Origin: an uncultured Oscillospiraceae bacterium
GTDB taxonomy: Bacteria > Bacillota > Clostridia > Oscillospirales > Acutalibacteraceae
DNA length: 55,770 bases
Direction: 5' to 3'
Assembly: GCA_900540535.1 (NCBI GenBank)
Contig: UQGM01000014.1
Coordinates: 1-55,770, forward strand
In this document: one piece after another, positions 8,652-17,946 of the stretch
How positions within the stretch are numbered: position 1 is the stretch's first letter
Layout of the letters: each line of letters opens with the position of its first letter
The notes under the pieces: generated by a model
The model's database searches: none
What the model was told of the DNA's origin: nothing
The model's input: only the letters and a program-made list of their open reading frames with translations
Translations under genes and position numbers: made by a program

Positions 8652-9689
8652 ATGGAAAGTTCAAAGAGATTATTCGGTAAAACCTCAAAGGGAGAGGAGG
8701 TTTATGCTTATACTATAACAAACGGAAAAATCGGAGCAGAGATTCTCGATTTCGGTGCAACTCTCAGAAGTATATTTGTGCCTGATAAAAACGGCAAGGT
8801 GGAAGATGTAACAATAGGTTATGAAGATTTTGCTCCCTATGAAACAAGCGGCGGCTATGAGGGCAAGACGGTTGGCAGATATGCAAACCGTATCTGCGGA
8901 GGAAAGTTTGAAATAAACGGAACAGAATATAATGTAGAAAAGAATGAAAATAATACTACATGTCTTCATGGTGGCGGAGAGTTTTCATTTAATTTCTGGA
9001 AAGTGGAAAACTTCAGCGACAGCTCCATAACTCTTTCTTTTGAAAGTGCAGACGGCAGTTTCGGATTCCCCGGTAAGATGAAAGCTAAAGTTACCTTTAC
9101 CGTTACTGATCGCAACGGTGTTGAAATAAGATATAACGCAGTTGCAGATAAAGATACAATAATTAATTTTACCAATCATTCCTATTTTAATCTTGCCGGC
9201 AAGGGAGATGTTCTCGGTCACCTTCTGAAGATAAACGCAAATGCATTTACTCCCACAGATGAAATCAATATCCCCACGGGAGAGATTAAAGCTGTAGCCG
9301 GAACTCCTATGGATTTCAGAGAGTTTAAGGAAATAGGAAAAGATATAAAAGCTGATTATGAGCAGATTGTGAAAGCAAGAGGATATGACCACAATTTCTG
9401 TCTTTTAGGAGAAAAAGGTACACTCAGAGCTGTCGCAGAGGCATATGAGCCTGAAAGCGGAAGAAGAATGACAGCTTATACTGATCTTCCAGGTGTACAG
9501 CTTTATACAGGCAATTTCCTTGAAAGGTGCAGTGGAAAAGGCGGCAGAGAGAATTATCAGCACTGTGGGTTCTGTCTCGAAACACAGTATTATGCTGATA
9601 CTCCAAATCATAAGAATTTCCCACAGTGCACATTCAAGGCTGGAGAAGAATATAATTCAGTTACAGTTTTCGAGTTCTCAGCTGATTAA
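8652..9689 (+). CDS. galM: Aldose 1-epimerase (galactose mutarotase)
   Basis: A 345-residue cytoplasmic mutarotase that interconverts alpha and beta anomers of galactose and other aldoses. The GalM fold is recognisable from DFGATLRSIFVPDKNG near the N-terminus, TVGRYANRI (substrate-binding Arg and Asn), CLHGGG, the catalytic His in NFTNHSYFNLAG, and FCLETQYYADTPNH with the general base Glu. The ATG at 8652 is preferred to a TTG at 8643 because AAAGGAG ends at 8640, giving an 11-base spacer instead of 2. A GntR-type gene follows 23 bases later. There is no Leloir-pathway operon around it. Confidence 0.92.
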   Translation: MESSKRLFGKTSKGEEVYAYTITNGKIGAEILDFGATLRSIFVPDKNGKVEDVTIGYEDFAPYETSGGYEGKTVGRYANRICGGKFEINGTEYNVEKNENNTTCLHGGGEFSFNFWKVENFSDSSITLSFESADGSFGFPGKMKAKVTFTVTDRNGVEIRYNAVADKDTIINFTNHSYFNLAGKGDVLGHLLKINANAFTPTDEINIPTGEIKAVAGTPMDFREFKEIGKDIKADYEQIVKARGYDHNFCLLGEKGTLRAVAEAYEPESGRRMTAYTDLPGVQLYTGNFLERCSGKGGRENYQHCGFCLETQYYADTPNHKNFPQCTFKAGEEYNSVTVFEFSAD

Positions 9690-9712
9690 AAAGCAAAAAG
9701 GCGGTGCTGAAT

Positions 9713-10099
9713 ATGGCAGTTAAACTTGATATGGCAAGCCCGGTACCCTTATATATGCAGATAAAAAATCAGATTATAATTGCAATAGCATCCGGCGATT
9801 ATGAGCCGGGGGCGAGACTTCCCTCTGTAAGAGCTTTTGCCGAGGAGCTTGAAGTCAATATGCACACTGTAAATAAAGCCTATCTTCTTCTGCGTGATGA
9901 AGGGTATATAACCCTCGACAGGCGCAGAGGAGGAGTTGTATCCGAAACTCCCAAGGAGCCGTCGGAACAATTTATCCGTCAATTGTCAGATGAACTGCTT
10001 CCGGCTGCGGCAGGAGCAAAGTGCATGGGAATGGGAAGAAAAGAATTCCGCAAACTGTGCACTCAGATTTATGAAAGCTTGGAAGAAAAGCCGAAATAG
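9713..10099 (+). CDS. GntR-family transcriptional regulator, YtrA type
   Basis: A 128-residue DNA-binding protein. The N-terminal winged helix-turn-helix has the GntR signature PLYMQIKNQIIIAIASGDY, GARLPSVRAFAEELEVN and TVNKAYLLLRDEGYI (about residues 9-70), followed by a short ~50-residue helical tail rather than a ligand-binding domain, as in YtrA-type regulators. Such proteins often control an adjacent ABC transporter or membrane gene; here a strong terminator follows and no partner lies downstream, so the target may be galM or distant. ATG 9713 is favoured over GTG 9704, which lies in the ribosome-binding region. Confidence 0.88.
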   Translation: MAVKLDMASPVPLYMQIKNQIIIAIASGDYEPGARLPSVRAFAEELEVNMHTVNKAYLLLRDEGYITLDRRRGGVVSETPKEPSEQFIRQLSDELLPAAAGAKCMGMGRKEFRKLCTQIYESLEEKPK

Positions 10100-10125
10100 A
10101 AGGATGTAAATATAATTCCTTTACA

Positions 10126-10177
10126 GCGCAGGCAGGGTGTAAGGTTGAAACCTTTACACTCTGTCTGCGCTTTTTTT
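10126..10177 (+). terminator. Intrinsic terminator after the GntR gene
   Basis: A long hairpin (arms beginning GCGCAGGCAGGGTGTAA, loop GAA) followed by seven T. Ends the galM-GntR transcript. Confidence 0.92.
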
Positions 10178-10554
10178 GAGAAATTTTGAAATAGCAATTT
10201 GCTGTTTTGAATTATATATCCGCATTTTCAAAATGCGAATATTACTAATTGTTTGATAAAAAAGCAATTTATAAATAAATATATTACTTCGAGTTATTTA
10301 AAAAATTCAATCCGAAAATTAAATGAATTAAAATTATGTTTTTTCTTATTTTTCCTTGATATAAAAGGGTTCTGGCTTTTTTTCTTAAAGTAGTATGTTA
10401 AATAATATTCATTGTAATAGCGGGTAAAATTAACGCAATATTAAGTTTATAAAAAAATGATAAATATATTCTTAAACATCTATTTAAAGAGTTGAAAGGC
10501 AGTTTTTTCATGCTATTATGTACTTACCAAAATAATTAAGGAGGGAAAAATCCA
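10178..10554 (+). promoter_or_regulatory. AT-rich intergenic region with promoter and leader of the first giant secreted gene
   Basis: No coding potential seen. It holds a small AT hairpin (CGCATTTT-C-AAAATGCG, 10222-10238), a predicted promoter TTGAAA (10492-10497) and TATTAT (10514-10519) with a 16-base spacer, and the ribosome site AAGGAGGG (10538-10545) nine bases before ATG. The end of the leader (CTTACC then AAGGAGGG, ATCCAATGGTG) is shared with the next paralog. Confidence 0.55.
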
Positions 10555-13500
10555 ATGGTGAAGACAAAAAAATTCAGCAGAATTGCCGCCATGCTTCTTG
10601 CTCTGGTAATGCTTTTAACAGTAGTGCCGTTCCAGAGTTTTGCAGCTGAGGTTCCTGCTGAAGATCTTGTTCTCAAAGATGGTGTCACAGTGGCTATTTC
10701 CAGTGACATGACTGAGGATCAAGTTAAAAAGGCTCTTTTTGATGCTCTTGTGGATAATCCTAATGGTGCAAATTGGCAGGATTATGAATGGGAGTACTAT
10801 TGTCAGGGAAAATATCTTTTGAATTGGGATAACGCAAGTTGGGGTTCTGTAAACGGCTTTACTTCAACTAATCCTACAATAGGAACAATTAAGTATAATC
10901 ATCCTGCCCTTAAGGACAATAGTGATGATACATGGGATGTTCGTCTTGCAGGTACAGACAAGTCAGTTAACATTACCAAAGTATCTTCCTGCGAAGTAAC
11001 TTACAATTACGACGCATTACAGGGCTCAGTTCTTATTGACGGAGCACAGGTAAGCGGTACTGTAACAGGTCTTTCTGCTGTAAAGTCTGTTTACTTCACA
11101 GTTGCTGCTAATGCAGGTTATGAAGTAGAGAGCGTAAAAGCTAACGGCGTTGAGCTTCAGGCAGATAACGGTGTTTACTCATTTGTTCCTGTTGCTTCTA
11201 CAGCAATCGATGTAACATTTAAAGAAACCGGCACACTTTATGATGTTACAATAAATGCAGGTGAGGGAGTAACAGTTACTCTTAACGGAAATCCTGTAAC
11301 AGGCACTGTAAAGGTTTCAGCAGATGAGAAATATACATTAGTATATACTCCTGATGAAAACACAAGCGTTAAGAGCGTAAAGCTCGGTGATGCTGATGTT
11401 ACAGCAGATGTTTCTTTCAGCAACTATGTTGGAACACAGTATGTAACATTTACAGGTGATTCAACTCTTACAGTTGAATCAGTAGCTAAGAGCGCTGAAT
11501 TCGTTCTTACAGATACTCGTGAAGTTGGTATTGTTATCAACGCAGATGGTTCATGGAACTATGACGGCATCCGTGCAAATATCATTGATGCTCTTGTTGA
11601 CAAGGCACAGAGCGTTGGTGTAGATTTCACTCAGGATAATGTTGAAGTTACATATTGGAACTGTGGTAGAGTAAACGGTCAGTATGTAGCTCTTGAGTGG
11701 AGCGAGGGTGCAGTCGAAATTTTTGATGGTCAGAAGACTTTCAAAGATGCTGTTGCTGATGGTACAGTAAATCTCCGCTTGTACTTTAAGGGTAACGATC
11801 AGTTCCGTCCCACTGAGTATGTATATGCTGATTATGTAACTTTTGTTGATGTTCAGACATCAGTAATTGCTCTTAATGATGCTCCTGTAGTAGTTCTTGA
11901 AGAGGGCAAACCCGGCATAATTGATTACACAAACCTTGAAAAGAAGGTTTATGATGCTGCAATTGATGCAGAAAATTCACTTCCTCAGAACATGGCTTTC
12001 GAGGATATGAAATTCACCATTCCTGAGGTTAAGACATCAGGAACTTATGAAGTAACAGCAAAATATCTTGGAAGCACAAGCTACTATGCTTCTGAAAAGA
12101 CATTTGAAGTATACTTCAAGGTTAATGTCCTTCCCAATGCAGAAATTGCTCTTAAAGCACCTGAAATTTCAACAGTGCTTAATGAGACAAAGATTGGCGA
12201 GTTTGATGTAGAAGCTCTCAAGAGAAGCGTATTTGATCTCGCTGTAAATGCAGAGGCTTCAAAGCCTGTTCTCAGCTATGAGGATGTAACAATTACATTT
12301 GACGGCGATGTTACCAATGGTGGTAAGTTCACAGCAACAATAACCTTCGATGGTTCTGCTGATTACCATGGCACATCAACTACAGTAATTGTTAATGTTT
12401 CACTCAACCTTCTTCCCACAGTTAAGGTTGAAGCCGCTTTCAGCAACCTTGTTCTCAACAGAACACTTGACGGCGGATATGATTATGATGCTCTCAAGCA
12501 GAGTATCTTTGAGAAGTGCCTTACAGTTTCCGGTGTTGAAGGTCTTACATGGAATAACTTTGATTTCAAGTACATGCTCAGAACTGATGGAGCTGTATTT
12601 GTAGGTCAGGATAAATTCTATGACTTCAGCATGGAACAGGTTGGTGCAGACCTTACAAATGCAGGTCATTATCTCTATAAGGGCGGAGACTTTGAAATTC
12701 AGGTTTCCATTCCTGATAGCACAAATTATCACGGCACAACCGTAACATTCAATGTAAATGTTGAGGTTGCTAAGAGAGAAGATACTAAGGTTGTTCTTAA
12801 GTCTGGTTCAATGGACTTCACAGGCGATCTTGCTGCTGTCAAAGCTTATATCTTTGAAAATCTTATAAACTTTGGACTTTCTAACCTTCCCGCAGATGTT
12901 ACAGTTGACGATTTCAGCTTTGAATACTATGCAACAGTATATCTTGCAGGCGGAAACCCCGGACTTAATAAGGCTTGGGTTCCCTTCGAGGGTAAAGAAG
13001 ATGCTATGGGTGCTTACTACAAGCCCATCGGCAACGGTACAAATACCATCAGAGTTCGTTTCAATGGTAACGAAGAGTTTGAACCCTATACTTCAAATGA
13101 AGCAGAGTTCACAATGAACAAGAACACAGTTGAAATTTCACTTAATCAGAATTACAAATATCTTGACGAGGATCTTCCCGCAGATTTTGTACAGACAAGT
13201 GTAGTAGGTGATTTCGAGCATTACTACTTTGCTATCGACGCTTCCTCTGACACAGCTGTTGTTTACATTGACAGCTCAAAGGGTCGTGAGCTGCTCGACT
13301 TTACCGGAAATGTCGCTTTCAGCTGGTGGCTTACTGAGATTCTTGGTACTGGCGTAACAGCAGAAGCAATTTACAACAAAGGTCTTTCACGTGATCAGCT
13401 TGTAACACTTCTCAGCGACAGCAGAATGGTTGATTTCCTTGCTGGATACAACATGGATGCTCAGGCTGTAAATGCTATTCTTGAAGTTATTAATTCTGTT

Positions 13501-13926
13501 CCTGAAAATGTAACAAGATTTACCTTCCAGATGGCTCAGCCCACAAAGCCCGGCGTTTACACAATGTTTGTTGTATCAACAAGCGATGATTTCTACACTG
13601 CAGTTTCTCAGCCCAGTGTATTCTATGTAAAGTTCCACAGCACAGGAACAAAACTTCTCTTCGTTCAGGATACAGCCGATCTTACAGCAAGCAACGCTGA
13701 TACATTTGATTTCTCAGCAGTTGTAACTAAAGACGGTGTACCGATCGAAAGTGATAACGTACGTTACATTTACACAGGTTTCCGTGCAAATGCTCTCTTC
13801 TACAGCAGCACTAAGGAGCCGCCCAGAGAGGCTGGTATTTATACACAGACCGCTTGGACTCTTCTTGGAACATATGCTTTCCCGAAGACACGTACTTTCA
13901 CAATTCCGATCAGCATTTTTGGCTAA
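10555..13926 (+). CDS. Giant secreted repeat protein, paralog 1
   Basis: A 1,123-residue secreted protein of unknown function. It starts with a clear Sec signal peptide (basic MVKTKKFSR, hydrophobic core, cleavage near AFQSFAAE-type site at residues 28-31). The mature part is mostly beta-rich. About six degenerate copies of a ~95-120-residue module can be seen, each with a short helix (patterns such as DYDALKQSIFEKCL, DVEALKRSVFDLAV) followed by strands with an aromatic YY or GT motif, starting near residues 35, 315, 440, 535, 630 and 745. A Rib/Big-like pair sits at about 160-310 (repeat of VSGTVTG/VTGTVKV). No LPXTG, SLH, choline- or GW-type anchor was found. The C-terminal ~100 residues are strongly conserved with the downstream paralog, so they may hold a retention or export signal. 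Function not assigned. Confidence 0.8.
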   Translation: MVKTKKFSRIAAMLLALVMLLTVVPFQSFAAEVPAEDLVLKDGVTVAISSDMTEDQVKKALFDALVDNPNGANWQDYEWEYYCQGKYLLNWDNASWGSVNGFTSTNPTIGTIKYNHPALKDNSDDTWDVRLAGTDKSVNITKVSSCEVTYNYDALQGSVLIDGAQVSGTVTGLSAVKSVYFTVAANAGYEVESVKANGVELQADNGVYSFVPVASTAIDVTFKETGTLYDVTINAGEGVTVTLNGNPVTGTVKVSADEKYTLVYTPDENTSVKSVKLGDADVTADVSFSNYVGTQYVTFTGDSTLTVESVAKSAEFVLTDTREVGIVINADGSWNYDGIRANIIDALVDKAQSVGVDFTQDNVEVTYWNCGRVNGQYVALEWSEGAVEIFDGQKTFKDAVADGTVNLRLYFKGNDQFRPTEYVYADYVTFVDVQTSVIALNDAPVVVLEEGKPGIIDYTNLEKKVYDAAIDAENSLPQNMAFEDMKFTIPEVKTSGTYEVTAKYLGSTSYYASEKTFEVYFKVNVLPNAEIALKAPEISTVLNETKIGEFDVEALKRSVFDLAVNAEASKPVLSYEDVTITFDGDVTNGGKFTATITFDGSADYHGTSTTVIVNVSLNLLPTVKVEAAFSNLVLNRTLDGGYDYDALKQSIFEKCLTVSGVEGLTWNNFDFKYMLRTDGAVFVGQDKFYDFSMEQVGADLTNAGHYLYKGGDFEIQVSIPDSTNYHGTTVTFNVNVEVAKREDTKVVLKSGSMDFTGDLAAVKAYIFENLINFGLSNLPADVTVDDFSFEYYATVYLAGGNPGLNKAWVPFEGKEDAMGAYYKPIGNGTNTIRVRFNGNEEFEPYTSNEAEFTMNKNTVEISLNQNYKYLDEDLPADFVQTSVVGDFEHYYFAIDASSDTAVVYIDSSKGRELLDFTGNVAFSWWLTEILGTGVTAEAIYNKGLSRDQLVTLLSDSRMVDFLAGYNMDAQAVNAILEVINSVPENVTRFTFQMAQPTKPGVYTMFVVSTSDDFYTAVSQPSVFYVKFHSTGTKLLFVQDTADLTASNADTFDFSAVVTKDGVPIESDNVRYIYTGFRANALFYSSTKEPPREAGIYTQTAWTLLGTYAFPKTRTFTIPISIFG
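11229..11438 (+). repeat. 210-bp perfect direct repeat, copy 1 (within paralog 1)
   Basis: Identical base for base to 15142-15351, while flanking sequence of the two genes differs at many third positions. Encodes the second Big-like module from about GTLYDVTIN to NYVGT. Best read as a recent gene-conversion tract. Confidence 0.93.
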
Positions 13927-13954
13927 TTAATAATAAAAACTGATCAAAATCAGG

Positions 13955-13986
13955 CAGGCAATGCGAAAGCGTTGCCTGTCTTTTTT
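13955..13986 (+). terminator. Intrinsic terminator after paralog 1
   Basis: Hairpin CAGGCAATGC-GAAA-GCGTTGCCTG followed by TCTTTTTT. The GAAA tetraloop makes it a stable terminator. Confidence 0.9.
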
Positions 13987-14461
13987 GTTGGCATCTTAAG
14001 CCATAAAAAAATCCGCTTGTGTTGGCGGATAATGAAAACGCTAAGCTAACTTTATCTGTAAGGGAGATATTAAAAAACAAGCCAAATTTAAAATTGACAG
14101 AAGATATAAAGATGATCCGATTAATATCTGGACAGTGCCTGTGATGTGATAGTAATTTTCGGTTCACTTGAGGGAGGGATATGATAATATCCCATTTTAG
14201 GGCGGCTAAAATTGCCATTATAATAGTTTTTTCAAATATCATTTGATTTAATAAAATAAACATTTTAAATTATTATAAATACGCCAAAAACTCAGTTATT
14301 TGTTTAAATAAATAGTTTGAAAGGTGGAAAAAGCCCCAAAATAGATAGAAGAGGTTAAATAAAAATAAACAACTTATTAAATATTTCTCCAATAGATTGC
14401 AAGGTTCTAAACAGAATGTTAAGATATATTTACCAAAAAATATAAGGAGGGATAAAATCCA
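13987..14461 (+). promoter_or_regulatory. Intergenic region with promoter and leader of the second giant secreted gene
   Basis: No coding potential recognised in about 475 bases. A predicted promoter TTGCAA (14397-14402) and TAAGAT (14420-14425) with a 17-base spacer precedes the AAGGAGGG ribosome site (14444-14451) and ATG at 14462. Each paralog therefore has its own promoter and terminator, so they are separate transcripts. Confidence 0.5.
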
Positions 14462-17400
14462 ATGGTGTCCACAAAAAAATTCAGCAAAATTGCTGCATTG
14501 CTTCTTGCTCTGGTAATGCTTTTAACAGTAGTGCCGTTCCAGGGCTTGGCAGCTGAAGCAGATCCTGCTGAGTTAGTTCTCAAAGATGGTACAGTAGCTA
14601 TATCTTCTGATATGACTGATGACCAGATTAAGAAAGTTCTTTTTGACGCACTTGTAGCAAATCCTGAAGGTAAAAACTACAGCGATTATGATTGGCAGTA
14701 CTACTGCGAAGGAAAGAACACAGAGATTTACAAGAGATGGGATTGGGTTTCAATCAAAGGTGAAATAACCTATGCGAAGCCTCCCGGAATAGTCTGGGAA
14801 GAAGATTACCATCATCCGGCAATTAAAGATAATGGCGATACAAGCTATAAAATCAGAGTTGTCGGAAATCCCACTGAGGTAACTGTAAATAAGGTTTCCT
14901 CTTGCTCTGTTACTTACAGCTATGATGTGTTACAGGGTTCTGTCCTCGTAAATAACAGTCCCGTAACAGGAACAGTAACAGGCGTTTCTCCGTCCAAAGA
15001 TATTTATTTCACAGTTACTGCTAATGCAGGCTATGAAATAGAGAGCGTAAAGGCTAACGGAGTTGAGCTTCAGGCAAAAGACGGTGTTTACTCTGTTCTT
15101 CCTGTTGCTGACACAAAGATTGATGTAACATTTAAAGAAATCGGCACACTTTATGATGTTACAATAAATGCAGGTGAGGGAGTAACAGTTACTCTTAACG
15201 GAAATCCTGTAACAGGCACTGTAAAGGTTTCAGCAGATGAGAAATATACATTAGTATATACTCCTGATGAAAACACAAGCGTTAAGAGCGTAAAGCTCGG
15301 TGATGCTGATGTTACAGCAGATGTTTCTTTCAGCAACTATGTTGGAACACATTATGTAACATTTACAGGCGATTCAACTCTTACAGTTGAAACAGTAGCT
15401 GTAAGTGATGAATTTGCTCTTACAGATGTTCGTGAAGTTGGTATTGTTATCAACGCTGACGGAAGCTGGAACTATGACGGTATCCGTGCAAACATCATTG
15501 ATGCTCTTGTTGATAAAGAACAGAGCGTTGATGTAGAGTTCACTCAGGATAATGTTGAAATTACATACTGGAATCACGGTAGAGTAAACGGTCAGTATGT
15601 ACCTCTTGAGTGGAAAGAGGATTGGGGCATCACATGGGACGGTCAGTTAACTTTCCCCGATGCAGCTGCAACCGGTTCTGTAAATCTTCGCATTTACTTT
15701 AAGGGCAACGATCAGTTCCGTCCTGTTGAGTATATGTATGCCGATTATGTTAAGATGATAGATGTTCAGACATCTGTTATCGCTATCAAAGAGGCTCCCG
15801 TAGTTACTCTTTCCGAAAAAACACCTGGTGTAATTGATTACACTAATGTTAAGGAAAAAGTATACGAAGCTGCAATTGATACTGAAAACTCACTTCCTCA
15901 GGGAATGAAGTTTGAAGATATGATCTTTACTATTCCGGAAGTTACAACATCCGGAACATATAAGGTAAAGGCAGAATATGTAGGAAGCACAAGCTACTAT
16001 GCATCTTCAACTGAGTTTGATGTATACTTCAATGTTGTCGTCATTCCTGAGGCAGATATTGCCATCAAGGCTCCTGAAATTTCAGTAGTTCTTAACGAGA
16101 TAGGCATTGGCAAATTTGATGTTGAAGCTCTCAAGAAGGATGTATTTGAGCTTGCTGTAGATGCACAGGCTTCAACTCCTGTACTTAGCTACGACGATGT
16201 AACAATCGAATTTAACGGCGATGTTACAAAGGGCGGCAAGTTTACAGCTACAATCTCTTATGTACCTTCAAACAGCTATCGTGGAACATCTGAAGAGGTT
16301 TCAGTAAATGTAACTGTAAATTATCTTCCCACAGTTAAGGTTGACGCCGTAACTCGTGATCTTGTTCTCAGAACAACAGCTGACGGTGCATACAATTACG
16401 ATGGACTTAAGCAGGATATCTTCAAAAACTGCCTTACAGTTTCCGGTGTTGATGGACTTACATGGAGCGATTTCAGCTATCAGTACAAGCTGAGAGATGG
16501 AGTAAGTGGATCAATTTGGACATGGCAGAACTTCGAGTATTATCTCACTCCCAGTTACAATTACCTCTATAAGGGCGGAGAATTTGAAATTAAGGTTTCA
16601 ATTCCCGACAGCGATGCTTACCATGGCACAACTGTTGAATTCAAGATCAATCTTGATGTAGCTAAGAGAGAAGATACAAAAGTTGTTCTCAACGGCGGCT
16701 CAATGGATTGGGTAGGCGATCTCAACGCTATCAAAGAGTATATCTATAATAACTTTATAGATTTCGACAGATCCATTCTTCCTGAGGATGTTACAGTTGA
16801 CAACTTCAGCTTTGAGTACTATGCCAATAACTACACAGCCGGTGGTCTTCCCGGACTTGAGTGGAGTTGGGTACCTTTCGAGGGTATGCAGCATCCTTCA
16901 CTTGCAGGTTCTTACTTTAATCCGCTCAGCGGTGGTACACACAAGATAAGAGTTCGCTTCACAGGCACAGAAGATTATCTTCCCTATACATCAAATGAAG
17001 TTGAATTAACAATTAATAAAACATCATTTGATATCAGCCTCAAGCAGAACTACAAATATCTTGATGAAGAGCTTCCCGCAGATTTCGTACAGCCCAGCGT
17101 AAATGATAATTTCGAGCATTACTACTTTGTTCTTGACGCTTCAACTGACACAGGTGTTATTTACCTTGACAGCCTGAGCGGACTTGAACTGCTCGACTTT
17201 ACAGGAAATATTTCCTTCAGCTGGTGGCTTACTCAGATCCTTGGTACAGGTGTAACAGCCGATTCAATTTATAACCGTGACGGAATCACCCGTGATCAGC
17301 TTGTAACACTTCTCAGTGACAGCAGAATGGTTGATTACCTCGCAGGTTATGCTATTGATGGAAATGCTATCAAGGCAATGCTGGATGTTATTAACTCTGT

Positions 17401-17824
17401 TCCCGAAAATGTAACTAAGTTTACATTCCAGATGGGTCAGCCTACAAAGCCCGGAACCTACACCATGTTTGCTATGGCTGCAAATGCTAACTATTATACA
17501 GCATTTACATCAAGTGTATTCTATGTAAAGTATCACAGCACAGGTACAAAGCTTGTATTCGTTCAGGATACAGCTAACCTTACAGCTAAGAATGCTTCTA
17601 CATTTGATTTCTCAGCAGTCGTAACAAAAGACGGTATTCCGATCAAGAGTGATAACGTACGTTACATTTACACAGGTTTCCGTGCAAATGCTCTCTTCTA
17701 CAGCAGCACTAAGGAGCCTTGCAGACAGGCTGGTATTTATACACAGACTGCATGGACATTCCTTGGAACATATGCTTTCCCGAAGACACGTACTTACACA
17801 GTCCCGCTTTTCGATCTTCCGTAA
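14462..17824 (+). CDS. Giant secreted repeat protein, paralog 2
   Basis: A 1,120-residue secreted protein, collinear with the gene upstream and perhaps 65-70% identical by eye. The signal peptide is nearly the same (MVSTKKFSKIAALLLALVML, cleavage after GLAAE). The same six beta-rich modules follow, with most divergence in the N-terminal 110 residues and the 640-700 region, and near identity in the Big-like module and the C-terminal block (NVRYIYTGFRANALFYSSTK). No wall-anchoring motif is visible. Tandem duplication followed by local sequence exchange explains the pattern. A role in adhesion or glycan binding would be a guess; none is assigned. Confidence 0.8.
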   Translation: MVSTKKFSKIAALLLALVMLLTVVPFQGLAAEADPAELVLKDGTVAISSDMTDDQIKKVLFDALVANPEGKNYSDYDWQYYCEGKNTEIYKRWDWVSIKGEITYAKPPGIVWEEDYHHPAIKDNGDTSYKIRVVGNPTEVTVNKVSSCSVTYSYDVLQGSVLVNNSPVTGTVTGVSPSKDIYFTVTANAGYEIESVKANGVELQAKDGVYSVLPVADTKIDVTFKEIGTLYDVTINAGEGVTVTLNGNPVTGTVKVSADEKYTLVYTPDENTSVKSVKLGDADVTADVSFSNYVGTHYVTFTGDSTLTVETVAVSDEFALTDVREVGIVINADGSWNYDGIRANIIDALVDKEQSVDVEFTQDNVEITYWNHGRVNGQYVPLEWKEDWGITWDGQLTFPDAAATGSVNLRIYFKGNDQFRPVEYMYADYVKMIDVQTSVIAIKEAPVVTLSEKTPGVIDYTNVKEKVYEAAIDTENSLPQGMKFEDMIFTIPEVTTSGTYKVKAEYVGSTSYYASSTEFDVYFNVVVIPEADIAIKAPEISVVLNEIGIGKFDVEALKKDVFELAVDAQASTPVLSYDDVTIEFNGDVTKGGKFTATISYVPSNSYRGTSEEVSVNVTVNYLPTVKVDAVTRDLVLRTTADGAYNYDGLKQDIFKNCLTVSGVDGLTWSDFSYQYKLRDGVSGSIWTWQNFEYYLTPSYNYLYKGGEFEIKVSIPDSDAYHGTTVEFKINLDVAKREDTKVVLNGGSMDWVGDLNAIKEYIYNNFIDFDRSILPEDVTVDNFSFEYYANNYTAGGLPGLEWSWVPFEGMQHPSLAGSYFNPLSGGTHKIRVRFTGTEDYLPYTSNEVELTINKTSFDISLKQNYKYLDEELPADFVQPSVNDNFEHYYFVLDASTDTGVIYLDSLSGLELLDFTGNISFSWWLTQILGTGVTADSIYNRDGITRDQLVTLLSDSRMVDYLAGYAIDGNAIKAMLDVINSVPENVTKFTFQMGQPTKPGTYTMFAMAANANYYTAFTSSVFYVKYHSTGTKLVFVQDTANLTAKNASTFDFSAVVTKDGIPIKSDNVRYIYTGFRANALFYSSTKEPCRQAGIYTQTAWTFLGTYAFPKTRTYTVPLFDLP
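15142..15351 (+). repeat. 210-bp perfect direct repeat, copy 2 (within paralog 2)
   Basis: Partner of 11229-11438, offset exactly 3,913 bases. The tract is bounded by single mismatches (C/T at 11228/15141 and G/T at 11439/15352). Confidence 0.93.
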
Positions 17825-17857
17825 TTAACGGAGAAAAGCAACTCCATAATTAAAAGG

Positions 17858-17885
17858 CAGGCAGCGCATATGCGCTGCCTGTTTT
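17858..17885 (+). terminator. Intrinsic terminator after paralog 2
   Basis: A 24-base perfect palindrome (CAGGCAGCGCAT and complement) followed by TTTT. Confidence 0.85.
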
Positions 17886-17892
17886 AATGCTT

Positions 17893-17933
17893 AAAAATCT
17901 CCGATAAGATTTATTCTTACCGGAGATTTTTTT
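17893..17933. terminator. Bidirectional terminator between convergent genes
   Basis: Hairpin with arms AAAAATCTCCGATAAGA and TCTTACCGGAGATTTTT, A-rich on one side and T-rich on the other, so it can end the phosphodiesterase operon on the minus strand and back up the terminator of the giant gene. Confidence 0.85.
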
Positions 17934-17946
17934 AACTGTAATAAAC

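Noticed and set aside
11238..15336. Identical 61-codon minus-strand frames at 11238-11423 and 15151-15336.
   Set aside because: They are shadows of the perfectly repeated tract in the secreted paralogs; useful only as a clue to the gene-conversion tract.
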